DNA of 32,558 nucleotides, taken from assembly GCA_030833185.1 (NCBI GenBank), contig JAURHQ010000021.1, forward strand, positions 1-32,558. The letters are read 5' to 3'. The notes beneath the pieces are model-generated. The model was not told the origin of the DNA. It was given only the letters and a program-made list of their open reading frames with translations, and made no database searches. The translations under genes were made by a program, and so were the position numbers. Shown piece by piece: positions 8,685-16,594 of this stretch; within the stretch, counting starts at the first letter, position 1; each line of letters begins with the position of its first letter. The stretch comes from Gammaproteobacteria bacterium. GTDB lineage: Bacteria > Pseudomonadota > Gammaproteobacteria > Ga0077536.

Positions 8685-10057
8685 CGCGGAAAATGCCCCG
8701 GTTTCACATTGACAGCGCTGGCGTTTGAACCCGCAAAAAACCTGTTTTCCGGCCGTGGCAGACCAAGATTCTCGCGCAGGGTCCGCCCCTCGTATTCACG
8801 TCTAAAAATACCCCGCCGCTGAAGTTCAGGAACCACTTGGTTCACGAAGTCGTCCAGCCCGTCTGGCAGAAATGGAAACATCACATTAAAACCGTCGCAT
8901 GCGTCGGTCATGAGCCACTCTTCCATTTCGTCAGCAATGCTTGTTGGTGTCCCGACAATTTCCATCACGCCGAAGCTGCCGCCGACGTACTGCGCTAACT
9001 CCCGCACACTCATGTTTTCTTCGCGCGCCATCGCGATGAGTTTCTCGCGGCTGCTTTTGCTCGCATTGCTTTCAGGAATTTCGGGCAGCAATCCGTCCAA
9101 ATCGAACTGTCGTGCATCGCAACCCAGCATGACAGAAAGCGAGCCAAGACCACTGTCTGGGTGCACAAGGCTATCGAGATGACGCTTGCGCGCCTTGGCC
9201 TCTGCGAGCGTGTCACCAATGACCACAAAGACGCCGGGCAATACCTTTAAATGAGAGGGATTCCGCCCGACCTCGCGCATTCTTCGCTTGATGTCCGCGT
9301 AGAACTCGCGTGCGCTAATCAACGTGTTGTTGGCAGAAAATATCGCTTCTGCTGTTTCTGCCGCGATCTGTCGCCCCGCGTCGGATGAGCCGGCCTGCAC
9401 AATGACGGGCCATCCTTGCACAGGACGCGCAACGTTGAGCGGCCCCCGAATCTGAAAAGACTCACCCTTGTGATTCAGCACATGAAGTTTTTCGGGATCA
9501 AAGAACACGCCGCTACTGACATCACGGATGAAGGCATCGTCTGCCCAACTATCCCAGAGACCGGTCACTACCTCGTAAAACTCGCGCGCCCGACGGTACC
9601 GGGTGGCGTGGTCAAGATGCGTTTCCCGACTGAAGTTGAGCGCCTCATCAGGATTAGCAGAGGTGACGAGATTCCATCCCGCACGACCATTGCTGAGGTG
9701 GTCGAGAGAAGCGAATTTTCTCGCCACGTGATAGGGGTCGTTATAGGTCGTCGAGGCGGTCGCAATCAGCCCCAGGTGTTCGGTAACGACCGACAGCGCC
9801 GGCAAGAGCGTAAGCGGGTCAAAGGACGATACCGTTGCGCTGCGCTGCAGGGCCTCCATCGGCATATTGAGCACCGCCAGGTGATCTGCCATGAAAAAAG
9901 CGTCGAAGCGCCCGCGCTCCAGCGTTTGGGCAAAGCGCTTGAGGTGCGCAAAGGAAAAATTAGCGTCCGCGAATGCGCCGGGATAGCGCCAGGCCGCGGT
10001 ATGGATGCTGGCAGGCCGCATGAAGGCGCCAAGTTTTAGCTGTCGGTCATCAGCCAT
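8681..10057 (-). CDS. LLM-class FMN-dependent monooxygenase, NtaA/SnaA/DszA family
   Basis: This 458-residue luciferase-like monooxygenase uses FMNH2 from a separate reductase to oxidise a substrate with O2. The order of motifs follows DszA/NtaA closely: WRYPGAF near 24, FAQTLERGRFDAFFMADHL near 42-60, TEHLGLIATASTTYNDPYHVAR near 91-112, LSNGRAGWNLVTSANPDEA near 120-138, GPLNVARPVQGWPVIVQAGSS near 206-226, and VVPELQRRGIFRREYEGRTLRENLGL at the end. Family members desulfonate or desulfurise sulfones, or cleave aminopolycarboxylates and lactams. Divergent sulfate-transporter genes suggest an organosulfur substrate here. ATG 10057 is preceded by AAGGAAG at 6 nt. No flavin reductase is encoded next to it, unless the PPOX protein downstream helps. 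Family is secure; substrate is inferred. Confidence 0.92.
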   Translation of the reverse strand: MADDRQLKLGAFMRPASIHTAAWRYPGAFADANFSFAHLKRFAQTLERGRFDAFFMADHLAVLNMPMEALQRSATVSSFDPLTLLPALSVVTEHLGLIATASTTYNDPYHVARKFASLDHLSNGRAGWNLVTSANPDEALNFSRETHLDHATRYRRAREFYEVVTGLWDSWADDAFIRDVSSGVFFDPEKLHVLNHKGESFQIRGPLNVARPVQGWPVIVQAGSSDAGRQIAAETAEAIFSANNTLISAREFYADIKRRMREVGRNPSHLKVLPGVFVVIGDTLAEAKARKRHLDSLVHPDSGLGSLSVMLGCDARQFDLDGLLPEIPESNASKSSREKLIAMAREENMSVRELAQYVGGSFGVMEIVGTPTSIADEMEEWLMTDACDGFNVMFPFLPDGLDDFVNQVVPELQRRGIFRREYEGRTLRENLGLPRPENRFFAGSNASAVNVKPGHFPR

Positions 10058-10540
10058 AGAGGACTTCCTTAAATCGAACCGCTACTGGGAAAGATGATTC
10101 GCGGGTATGCCGGCAACTGGCGCCATCACAGGGCGGAGATCCCAAGTTTCAGCGGGGCGCACGCTCGCATATGCCGCGGACGCATCAAAAGAACTAAAGA
10201 CGATAAGCATATTTCGGCAATCAGCGATTCGATGCTGTCTTGCAAATGAGCTAGGCCCGCATATTTGCCATATCTCTGCGCAAATATCACCCGTCCGGAC
10301 AACGGCACTGAACCGCCCCTCCCCATATTTGCGTGATTCTCAGGAAAAGAGTCTTGCTGGCGCAGAACGTGATAGCTCTGCGCACCGCATCCCCCCCTCA
10401 CAGGTCCAGACGAATTACAGCGCGTTTTATGGAAAAAGAGACAGCTTTCATCGGATCGCCAAACGCTGCCACCCGACAGGGTATGCCCGCCGGTCTGGCT
10501 AGGCGGACGCTCGCCCGCCAAACGTCACAACGATAACCGC
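10058..10540. promoter_or_regulatory. Divergent control region with repeated ATATTTGC half-sites
   Basis: This 483-bp region separates the minus-strand monooxygenase from plus-strand cysT. ATATTTGC (10261-10268) faces GCAAATAT (10280-10287) as an 8-bp inverted repeat with an 11-nt spacer. A third copy, ATATTTGCG, lies at 10325-10333. Related GCATAT elements start at 10167, 10207 (GCATATTT) and 10259 (GCATATTT). These look like operator half-sites for a regulator acting on both directions, such as the adjacent sigma-54 activator or a CysB-type protein. I found no convincing -24/-12 promoter. The open frames here (10107-10502 plus, 10126-10521 minus) lie opposite each other and look spurious. 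Confidence 0.6.
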
Positions 10541-11437
10541 ATGCGCGCCTCCCAACTCGAGACGCCGGCGCTCAGTCGGCACTATTTCAGGCGTGTCGCC
10601 TGGCGAGGGCATTTTCGCAGAGAAAGTGTCCTGTCCGGATTCGGACTCACCCTTGGCTTCACGGTTTTCTATCTCTCGCTGATTGTGTTGATACCGATCT
10701 CAGCGACCTTCCTCAAAGCGGCCGAAGGCGGTTTGGCCAGTTTCTGGGCCGCCATTTCCGCACCGCGGGTAATAGCGGCCTACCGCGTCACATTCGGCTG
10801 CGCGTTGGTCGCTGCCTTGATTAACACGGTCTTCGGCGTGTTGCTGGCTTGGGTGCTCGTGCGTTACCGCTTTCCTGGTCGACGCCTCTGTGATGCCTTG
10901 ATTGATCTCCCCTTCGCGCTGCCCACGGCAGTGGCCGGAATCGCTCTTGCCGCCATCTATGCGCCCAAAGGCTGGGTGGGCCAATACGCTGCGGAATGGG
11001 GCGTAAAAATCGCGTTCACACCTATGGGTATCACGATTGCCCTGATTTTTATTGGCATTCCGTTCGTCGTCAGAACCGTGCAGCCGGTGCTCGAGAGCAT
11101 GGACTTTGCCTGTGAGGAGGCGGCCACCACGCTAGGCGCCAATCGCTGGCAAAGTTTTCGGCTCGTAGTCCTGCCAGCTCTTATCCCTGCGGTATTGACG
11201 GGCTTTGCGCTGGCCTTTGCGCGGGGTATTGGCGAATACGGTTCGGTTATTTTTGTGGCCGGCAACATGCCGATGGTTTCAGAGATCGTGCCCTTGCTGA
11301 TCATCACCAAGCTTGAGCAGTACGACTACGCAGGTGCAACCGCCATCGCGGTGGCGATGCTTGGGATTTCCTTCGCGATGCTGCTGACGATCAATCTGCT
11401 GCAGGCTTGGACGCGACGTGCGGAGTCCCAACGATGA
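10541..11437 (+). CDS. cysT: Sulfate/thiosulfate ABC transporter permease CysT
   Basis: This 298-residue inner-membrane permease has about six membrane helices. It matches CysT (CysU) from the SGFGLTLGFTVFYLSLIVLIPISA segment near residue 32. The FPGRRLCDALIDLPFALPTAVAG segment (about 109-132) and the EAA cytoplasmic loop [15 protein letters not shown] (about 191-205), which docks on CysA, are typical. The N-terminus is about 20 residues longer than in E. coli and the ribosome binding site is poor, so a start further downstream is possible. The stop overlaps the cysW start in ATGA, so the genes form an operon. The specificity call (sulfate or thiosulfate) rests on family and the cysTWA order; molybdate-type permeases are less likely because two permeases are present. 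Confidence 0.93.
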   Translation: MRASQLETPALSRHYFRRVAWRGHFRRESVLSGFGLTLGFTVFYLSLIVLIPISATFLKAAEGGLASFWAAISAPRVIAAYRVTFGCALVAALINTVFGVLLAWVLVRYRFPGRRLCDALIDLPFALPTAVAGIALAAIYAPKGWVGQYAAEWGVKIAFTPMGITIALIFIGIPFVVRTVQPVLESMDFACEEAATTLGANRWQSFRLVVLPALIPAVLTGFALAFARGIGEYGSVIFVAGNMPMVSEIVPLLIITKLEQYDYAGATAIAVAMLGISFAMLLTINLLQAWTRRAESQR

Positions 11438-12273
11438 TCAAAGCAGTGCCCTCTTCCGCTCAGGATTCACCCTTGGTGCGCGGCGTATTGATCACCATTG
11501 CATTAGGTTTTGTCGGACTGATGCTGATCTTACCAATGGGGTTGGTGCTCACGCAGGCGCTTGGGCATGGGTTCACGATCTATCTCGACGCCTTACGCGA
11601 CGAAGATGCACAGGCAGCGCTTCGCCTGACCTTGTTGGCCGCCGCCATCGCCGTGCCGGCCAATCTCCTGTTTGGTGTCAGCGCGGCTTGGTGCATCGCC
11701 AAGTTTGAGTTCAAAGGCAAGCAGTTGCTGCTGACCCTGATTGACCTGCCGTTCGCGGTCTCGCCCGTTATCTCGGGTCTCATTTTTGTACTGCTCTTCG
11801 GTCTGCACGGCTGGTTCGGTGAATGGTTGCGTGCACACGATCTAAAAATCATTTTTGCGGTTCCCGGGATCGTGTTGGCTACCATGTTTGTGACCTTTCC
11901 TTTCGTGGCCCGCGAACTCATTCCGGTCATGCAGGCTCAGGGCACCGATGAAGAGGAAGCCGCCACCACGCTAGGCGCGAGTGGCTGGCAGACCTTTTGG
12001 CGCGTGACCTTGCCCAACATCAAATGGGCGCTTCTTTACGGCGTAATTCTGTGTAATGCCCGTGCGATGGGAGAGTTCGGCGCCGTCTCGGTTGTTTCCG
12101 GCCACATCCGCGGCCTTACGAACACGCTACCGCTGCACGTCGAGATTCTTTACAACGAATATCAGACTGTGGCGGCCTTCTCAGTAGCATCTCTACTGAT
12201 GCTGCTGGCTGTCGTAACGCTGGTTCTGAAAGCCGTCATTGAAGCGAAAGCCGCAGATTTTGGGAGATTGTGA
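11434..12273 (+). CDS. cysW: Sulfate/thiosulfate ABC transporter permease CysW
   Basis: This 279-residue second permease pairs with CysT to form the membrane channel. Helices start near [20 protein letters not shown]. The middle carries [23 protein letters not shown], and the EAA loop is [15 protein letters not shown]. The [22 protein letters not shown] segment is typical of CysW. The frame extends to a TTG at 11407, but ATG 11434 overlaps the cysT stop as ATGA and gives the expected length. The stop overlaps the cysA start as TGATG. Assignment is secure. Confidence 0.95.
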   Translation: MIKAVPSSAQDSPLVRGVLITIALGFVGLMLILPMGLVLTQALGHGFTIYLDALRDEDAQAALRLTLLAAAIAVPANLLFGVSAAWCIAKFEFKGKQLLLTLIDLPFAVSPVISGLIFVLLFGLHGWFGEWLRAHDLKIIFAVPGIVLATMFVTFPFVARELIPVMQAQGTDEEEAATTLGASGWQTFWRVTLPNIKWALLYGVILCNARAMGEFGAVSVVSGHIRGLTNTLPLHVEILYNEYQTVAAFSVASLLMLLAVVTLVLKAVIEAKAADFGRL

Positions 12274-13313
12274 TGAGTATTCGAATCGAAAATCTAAGCA
12301 AGCACTTTGTAGGCTTCAGAGCCCTGAATAATGTGAATCTCGAAGTGGCCACAGGAGGCTTGGTCGCCCTGCTTGGGCCATCTGGCTGTGGTAAAACAAC
12401 GCTGCTCAGAATAGTCGCCGGCCTCGACACGCAGGACGCCGGCAGCGTGCTGTTCGACGATGAAGATATGTCGGATGTCCACGCCAGGGACCGGCAGGTT
12501 GGCTTCGTTTTCCAGCACTACGCCCTGTTCAAACACATGAACGTCTTTGACAACATCGCATTCGGGCTGACGGTGATGCCGCGAGCCAAGCGACCCGACA
12601 AATCGGCCATTAACCAGAAAGTGTGTCAATTGCTGGAGCTGGTACAACTTGAGGGGCTCGCTCACCGTTTCCCCGCGCAGTTATCTGGCGGGCAGCGTCA
12701 GCGCGTCGCCTTGGCTCGAGCACTAGCGGTAGAGCCCAAAGTGCTCTTGCTTGATGAACCGTTCGGAGCGCTTGATGCCCGTGTACGTAAGGAGTTGCGA
12801 CGCTGGCTGCGAAATCTGCACGATCAATTGCAGGTGACGAGTATTTTTGTGACGCATGATCAGGAAGAGGCCCTGGAGGTCGCCGATACCGTGGTCGTCA
12901 TGAACGGAGGACGAATCGAGCAGGTAGGAACGCCAGAGGATGTATACGAACGCCCGGCAACGCCTTTCGTCTGTGAATTTCTGGGCGATGCAAACCGACT
13001 TGATTTGGCCGTAGCCCCAGCAGCCTCAGACCGTTCCACTGTGGAATCCCCAACGGCCAGCGCTGTATATGCGCGCCCGCATGAGTTGGATCTGGCTCGA
13101 GAAACGAGCACTTTGGGCGGTATCGAAACACGTCTTTCAACCCGCCGACGGGTGGGATCAGTAGTTCGTGTAACGCTGGAGCGCGCTGATGGACAGGGTG
13201 TGATTGACGCCGAATTAACCCACGAGCGCTTCGTGTCCGAGCGCTGGGCTGAAGGCGACCGCGTGTGGGTTCGGGCCAGTAATCCGCGTAGCTTCGGGCA
13301 GCAGTTGCATTAG
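12273..13313 (+). CDS. cysA: Sulfate/thiosulfate ABC transporter ATPase CysA
   Basis: This 346-residue ATPase powers sulfate uptake through CysTW. From ATG 12273 it has Walker [10 protein letters not shown] (35-43), a Q-loop in VFQHYALF, the signature [16 protein letters not shown], Walker [13 protein letters not shown] and the switch histidine in THDQEEA. A C-terminal TOBE-like domain follows (about 240-346). A GTG at 12270 is an equally coupled alternative start. No periplasmic sulfate-binding gene (cysP or sbp) is adjacent; one elsewhere must supply substrate. The operon ends 15 bp before a convergent reductase gene with no room for a normal terminator. Confidence 0.96.
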   Translation: MSIRIENLSKHFVGFRALNNVNLEVATGGLVALLGPSGCGKTTLLRIVAGLDTQDAGSVLFDDEDMSDVHARDRQVGFVFQHYALFKHMNVFDNIAFGLTVMPRAKRPDKSAINQKVCQLLELVQLEGLAHRFPAQLSGGQRQRVALARALAVEPKVLLLDEPFGALDARVRKELRRWLRNLHDQLQVTSIFVTHDQEEALEVADTVVVMNGGRIEQVGTPEDVYERPATPFVCEFLGDANRLDLAVAPAASDRSTVESPTASAVYARPHELDLARETSTLGGIETRLSTRRRVGSVVRVTLERADGQGVIDAELTHERFVSERWAEGDRVWVRASNPRSFGQQLH

Positions 13314-13328
13314 GCGCAGACGAAATTC

Positions 13329-14216
13329 TCAGTTCCTACGCGGCAGCCCAGCGTCCTCTTGCGCGACCAGCGCCAGCGCAGCCCAATCCAAGGCCTCGTC
13401 CCCTCGCGTGATGGCCTTCAGATAGTTGTCTCTGATAAGACTCGCTAGCGGCAAGGCAATTTCCTTGTCGTCGGCGGCAGCCAGCGCGAGCCGAATATCT
13501 TTTAGGCCCAGGCGCAAGGTGAAGCCCGGCGGCTGGAAACGTTCATCGGCAATCAGCCCGCCGTAAATCTTGTAAATTGGCGCTGGGAAAATTGAATTCG
13601 TCATCACATCGAGAAACTGCGCGGCCTCAATGCCATAGTTTCTGGTCAGCGCGCAGGCTTCCCCGAAAGTCTCGATTAACGAGGCGATCATGAAATTACC
13701 CGCTATCTTTAGGACATTCGCCGCCTCCGGCAACTCTCCTAGATGGAACGTGTGCTGTCCCATTGCATCGAACAGCGGCTGACAGCGCGTCAGCGCGTCT
13801 GCTTTGCCTGCGGCAGCGATAAACAGTTGCGCGGCCGCGGCAGCAGGCGGGCGTCCGAACACCGGCGCGGACACATAGGCCTGCCCGGCTGCGTGATGGT
13901 TTTCCGCCAGACGCGCCGCGAGCGCCGCGCTAATCGTGGCCATGCACACGTGGACACCCCCGGCAGGCAGGGCAGCGAGAAATCCAGATTCAAACACCGT
14001 CGCGGCAGTCGACTCATCGTTAGCCAGCATGGTGATCACCACCGGGTTTGATGCGGCGCCCTCAATTGAATTGGCAATGTGCGCTCCATCAGCGGCCAGT
14101 AGTTCGGCGCGCGCCCGAGTGCGATTGAAGATGGTCACCTGATGACCCGCCTTCAGCAGGTTGCGCACCATGCACTCGCCCATCGCGCCAATGCCAATAA
14201 ATCCAATTTCCACCAT
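13329..14216 (-). CDS. NAD(P)-dependent oxidoreductase, 3-hydroxyisobutyrate dehydrogenase family
   Basis: This 295-residue beta-hydroxyacid dehydrogenase has an N-terminal Rossmann fold with GFIGIGAMG (5-13), then FNRTRARAELL for the cofactor. NRT after the second strand suggests NADP(H). The catalytic lysine is Lys170, with Asn174, in LKIAGNFM. The usual substrate loop is altered, with CMATIS where many relatives have a serine-rich DxSTIS. Family members reduce small 3- or 2-hydroxy acid semialdehydes. A strong GAAGGAGG lies 3 nt before ATG 14216; the next codon, GTG 14213, has better spacing and may be the true start. It follows the MmgE/PrpD gene by 34 nt, so the pair may act in one catabolic path. 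The substrate cannot be named. Confidence 0.9.
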   Translation of the reverse strand: MVEIGFIGIGAMGECMVRNLLKAGHQVTIFNRTRARAELLAADGAHIANSIEGAASNPVVITMLANDESTAATVFESGFLAALPAGGVHVCMATISAALAARLAENHHAAGQAYVSAPVFGRPPAAAAAQLFIAAAGKADALTRCQPLFDAMGQHTFHLGELPEAANVLKIAGNFMIASLIETFGEACALTRNYGIEAAQFLDVMTNSIFPAPIYKIYGGLIADERFQPPGFTLRLGLKDIRLALAAADDKEIALPLASLIRDNYLKAITRGDEALDWAALALVAQEDAGLPRRN

Positions 14217-14250
14217 CTGCCTCCTTCAATTGCCAGCTAGCGCGCTTGCC

Positions 14251-15600
14251 TTAGATCGTTGCGAGCACGATCAGGGGTTCGATATGTTCAAGGGCAGACA
14301 GGGCCGCTACCCCGTCGGATAACTCCCGGGCCTGCGCTGCCCCCAGAACAGGGCTTGCCAGCTGCATAAACTTTTCTTCAAGACGCGATTGCTGGGCATC
14401 CAGATCAGACCATGGGGTGGCGGCGTTGTATTCGGTAGCGCAGCCCTCGCCGTTCGAGCGCCGCGCCACCTGCATACGGGCGCAACCTTGTCCCACCGCG
14501 GCGTCAAACCCGATGTGGATTCTCGCCCCCAGTTCAAGCAGCCCGGCATCATGTGCCAGCGCATCGTTAAACGCTGCCGGGTCCGCAGTTTCTATTCCGG
14601 ATAGCGCCATGGCCGCGGTTTGTCGGAGACTAAACTTGGCCTCTAACCCACTGGCGGGTTGCGGAATATTGCAGATTCGATCGCAGTACGGGTTTACCAC
14701 CACATCAACCGATTCGATGTCTTCGGTACGCAATCCATATTGCTGACGTAAGGCGCGGCCGCATTCGATGGTGGCATGCGTCTCGTAGCATGAAGCGTGA
14801 TACTTGAAGAGGTTGGCAAAAAGATGGAGACCGCCGGGCGGAGTCGCCAAGGCCGCCTCTGGCGCAAAGTTTGGACTATGCGTGGCTGCAAATCCCTGGT
14901 CGCACTCCAGCGCGTCAGACCGACTGTCGAATCCCCGCAATGCCAGACGCGCCGCAAGCAAACCGCTACGAGCCGCCATGCCAGCATGAAAGGGTTTACA
15001 GGCCGACCCAAACATCGACTTGAGGCCCGCTGCCTGCGTGGCCGCAATACCAATGGCCTGTGCCATAGTTGGGGTGTCGACGCCCAGCAACTTGGCGCAG
15101 GCGACAGCAGCACCGATGGTGCCCACGGTGGCGGTCGCGTGAAAGCCCGCAGCGTAGTGCCCAGGCGCAACCAACAGGCCGACGCGGCACTCCGCCTCGT
15201 AGCCGGCCAGAAAAGCGGTCATCAGTGCCGCACCACTGCTGTGTAGCGCCTCGGCCTGTGCCAACAGCGCCGGCAGGATCGGGACGCTGGGATGTCCCAT
15301 CAAAGCAAAGTTCACGTCGTCGTAATCAATGGCGTGCGATGCCATGCCGTTGAGCAAGGCGGCCTGACTCAGGGACATCTGGCGCGCGGTGCCGATGATG
15401 CTCGCTTGTGGCGCGCCCCCCTCCTCTTCCAATTCCTGTGCAAGCAGTTGCACGGCAGGCTCCTGAATACCTGCGAGCGTCACGCCCAGATAATCAAGCA
15501 CACACTGGCTGATGATGCGACGTGCATTCTCGGGAATAAGTTCATAAGTCAGCGCACAGGCCTGTTCGGCCAGCAATAGCGTGACGCTTGGTTTAGACAT
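14251..15600 (-). CDS. MmgE/PrpD family protein, 2-methylcitrate dehydratase-like
   Basis: This 449-residue protein is related to 2-methylcitrate dehydratase PrpD, MmgE and cis-aconitate decarboxylase. Family-typical segments are CVLDYLGVTLAG near 32, GTARQMSLSQAALLNGMASHAIDYDD near 78-103 (Asp and His of the active site), GHPSVPILPALLA near 109, AIGIAATQAAGL near 180 and the KYHASCYETHA segment near 270. The frame extends to 15708, but ATG 15600 (MSKPSV) gives the usual length and avoids overlap with the GFA gene. There is no prpC or prpB nearby, so a propionate role is not supported by context. It likely dehydrates or decarboxylates a different carboxylic acid. Confidence 0.9.
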   Translation of the reverse strand: MSKPSVTLLLAEQACALTYELIPENARRIISQCVLDYLGVTLAGIQEPAVQLLAQELEEEGGAPQASIIGTARQMSLSQAALLNGMASHAIDYDDVNFALMGHPSVPILPALLAQAEALHSSGAALMTAFLAGYEAECRVGLLVAPGHYAAGFHATATVGTIGAAVACAKLLGVDTPTMAQAIGIAATQAAGLKSMFGSACKPFHAGMAARSGLLAARLALRGFDSRSDALECDQGFAATHSPNFAPEAALATPPGGLHLFANLFKYHASCYETHATIECGRALRQQYGLRTEDIESVDVVVNPYCDRICNIPQPASGLEAKFSLRQTAAMALSGIETADPAAFNDALAHDAGLLELGARIHIGFDAAVGQGCARMQVARRSNGEGCATEYNAATPWSDLDAQQSRLEEKFMQLASPVLGAAQARELSDGVAALSALEHIEPLIVLATI

Positions 15601-15670
15601 GACGGGGCTCTCGTTTCCAGGGGCACAAGGCGTAGGGGGGGTAATCAGAAGTTTTGCGCGCAATAAGCGT

Positions 15671-16159
15671 CTAGGTTTCAAGCCCGCGCCTGGCATGCCA
15701 GTCCGCAATCGATTCTTGCGGATACTCGGTGTACTGCTGGTCGTCGGGCGCGATTGAGGGCTGCACCCAGCCGGCCTTTGAGCCCAGCATCAAGTGAACG
15801 CGCTCCGGCGGAGTGGGTAGCGGCGTATCGATTGCGCCGGCGAAAGGATGGATCAGTGCTGGCCAACGGGGATCCCACACCCACAGTGCGCTACCGCAGT
15901 GACGGCAGAATCGACGTTCGGCCGGGCTTTCCGTGACCTCACCAGAATCTGATTCAGCCAGCAGCGCACGATAAACGGTGATATGTGCTTCCCCGACCAC
16001 GTGCAGCGTGGCCGCCTCACCGCCCAAATTGATGCCATAACCCCCACTGCCCGCCGTTTTCCGGCAGATGGAGCAGTAGCAGAGATTGAACGGATAAGGG
16101 TGCGCGGACTCAAGGCTAAAGCTGACGCGCCGGCAGTGACAGGACCCCTGGAGCAACAT
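15671..16159 (-). CDS. GFA-family zinc protein
   Basis: This 162-residue protein has the glutathione-dependent formaldehyde-activating enzyme (Gfa) fold. All expected zinc cysteines are present: Cys7 and Cys9 (CHC), Cys27, Cys29 and Cys32 (CYCSIC), and Cys85 and Cys88 (CRHCG). The name is historical; most family members have no proven activity, and some are centrosome-like or detoxifying proteins. It starts 9 nt after the VOC gene and is probably co-transcribed with it and the pump. Zinc binding is well supported; a role in handling a thiol adduct is only a guess from the family name and the VOC neighbour. Confidence 0.9.
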   Translation of the reverse strand: MLLQGSCHCRRVSFSLESAHPYPFNLCYCSICRKTAGSGGYGINLGGEAATLHVVGEAHITVYRALLAESDSGEVTESPAERRFCRHCGSALWVWDPRWPALIHPFAGAIDTPLPTPPERVHLMLGSKAGWVQPSIAPDDQQYTEYPQESIADWHARRGLET

Positions 16160-16168
16160 GCCTGTGCC

Positions 16169-16582
16169 TCACAAATCCGGGTCGGGAAAATTCAGCTCCA
16201 GCGTGACGCCATCAGGGTCCTTGATGAAAAGCTGCTGAATCTTGAACTGGGGCACCTCGCGATGCCGATAGGTAACACCGAGTTGATCCAGATGCGCGCG
16301 AAACACCCGAAATTCGCTGGCCTGAAAAGCGATGTGGTCGAGATTTCCCGTATGCGTGGCTTCGCCTGTTTCCCGCTTGCCCAAATAGTATTCCTGACCC
16401 GCTGAAGATTCTGCTTCGCCGAGATGTACGCGGGGACGCCCTTCCAGATACAACCAGTAGCCTTTAAAAGGAAAAGGTGGGCGCGCCCCAACTTCCAAGC
16501 CCAGCACCTGTTCATAAAAGTGCCGCGAGGCTTCGAGATCGCGGCAGTACATGAAGTAGTGATCGATAGTGGCAAGCGGCAT
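16169..16582 (-). CDS. VOC (glyoxalase/bleomycin-resistance/dioxygenase) family protein
   Basis: This 137-residue protein has two beta-alpha-beta-beta-beta modules. Metal-ligand candidates are His7 (TIDHYFMY) and a His in the LDHIAF segment (about residue 80), with a Glu at the DPDGVTLELNF end. VGARPPFPFKGYWLYLEG and HLGEAESS resemble catechol-dioxygenase or fosfomycin-resistance-type VOC proteins. It sits 12 nt after the RND pump gene and 9 nt before the GFA gene, so it is likely part of the pump operon. The reaction cannot be assigned; it may act on an exported or related toxic compound. Confidence 0.9.
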   Translation of the reverse strand: MPLATIDHYFMYCRDLEASRHFYEQVLGLEVGARPPFPFKGYWLYLEGRPRVHLGEAESSAGQEYYLGKRETGEATHTGNLDHIAFQASEFRVFRAHLDQLGVTYRHREVPQFKIQQLFIKDPDGVTLELNFPDPDL

Positions 16583-16594
16583 GACGTTCCCCGA

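Noticed and set aside
10113-10125. Possible sigma-54 promoter on the minus strand (TGGCGC then TTGC) before the monooxygenase gene
   Set aside because: The spacer is 3 nt, where 5 nt is needed to place the -24 and -12 elements.
10107-10521. 131-codon frames on both strands in the divergent control region
   Set aside because: They mirror each other across regulatory-looking DNA and lack family motifs or ribosome binding sites.
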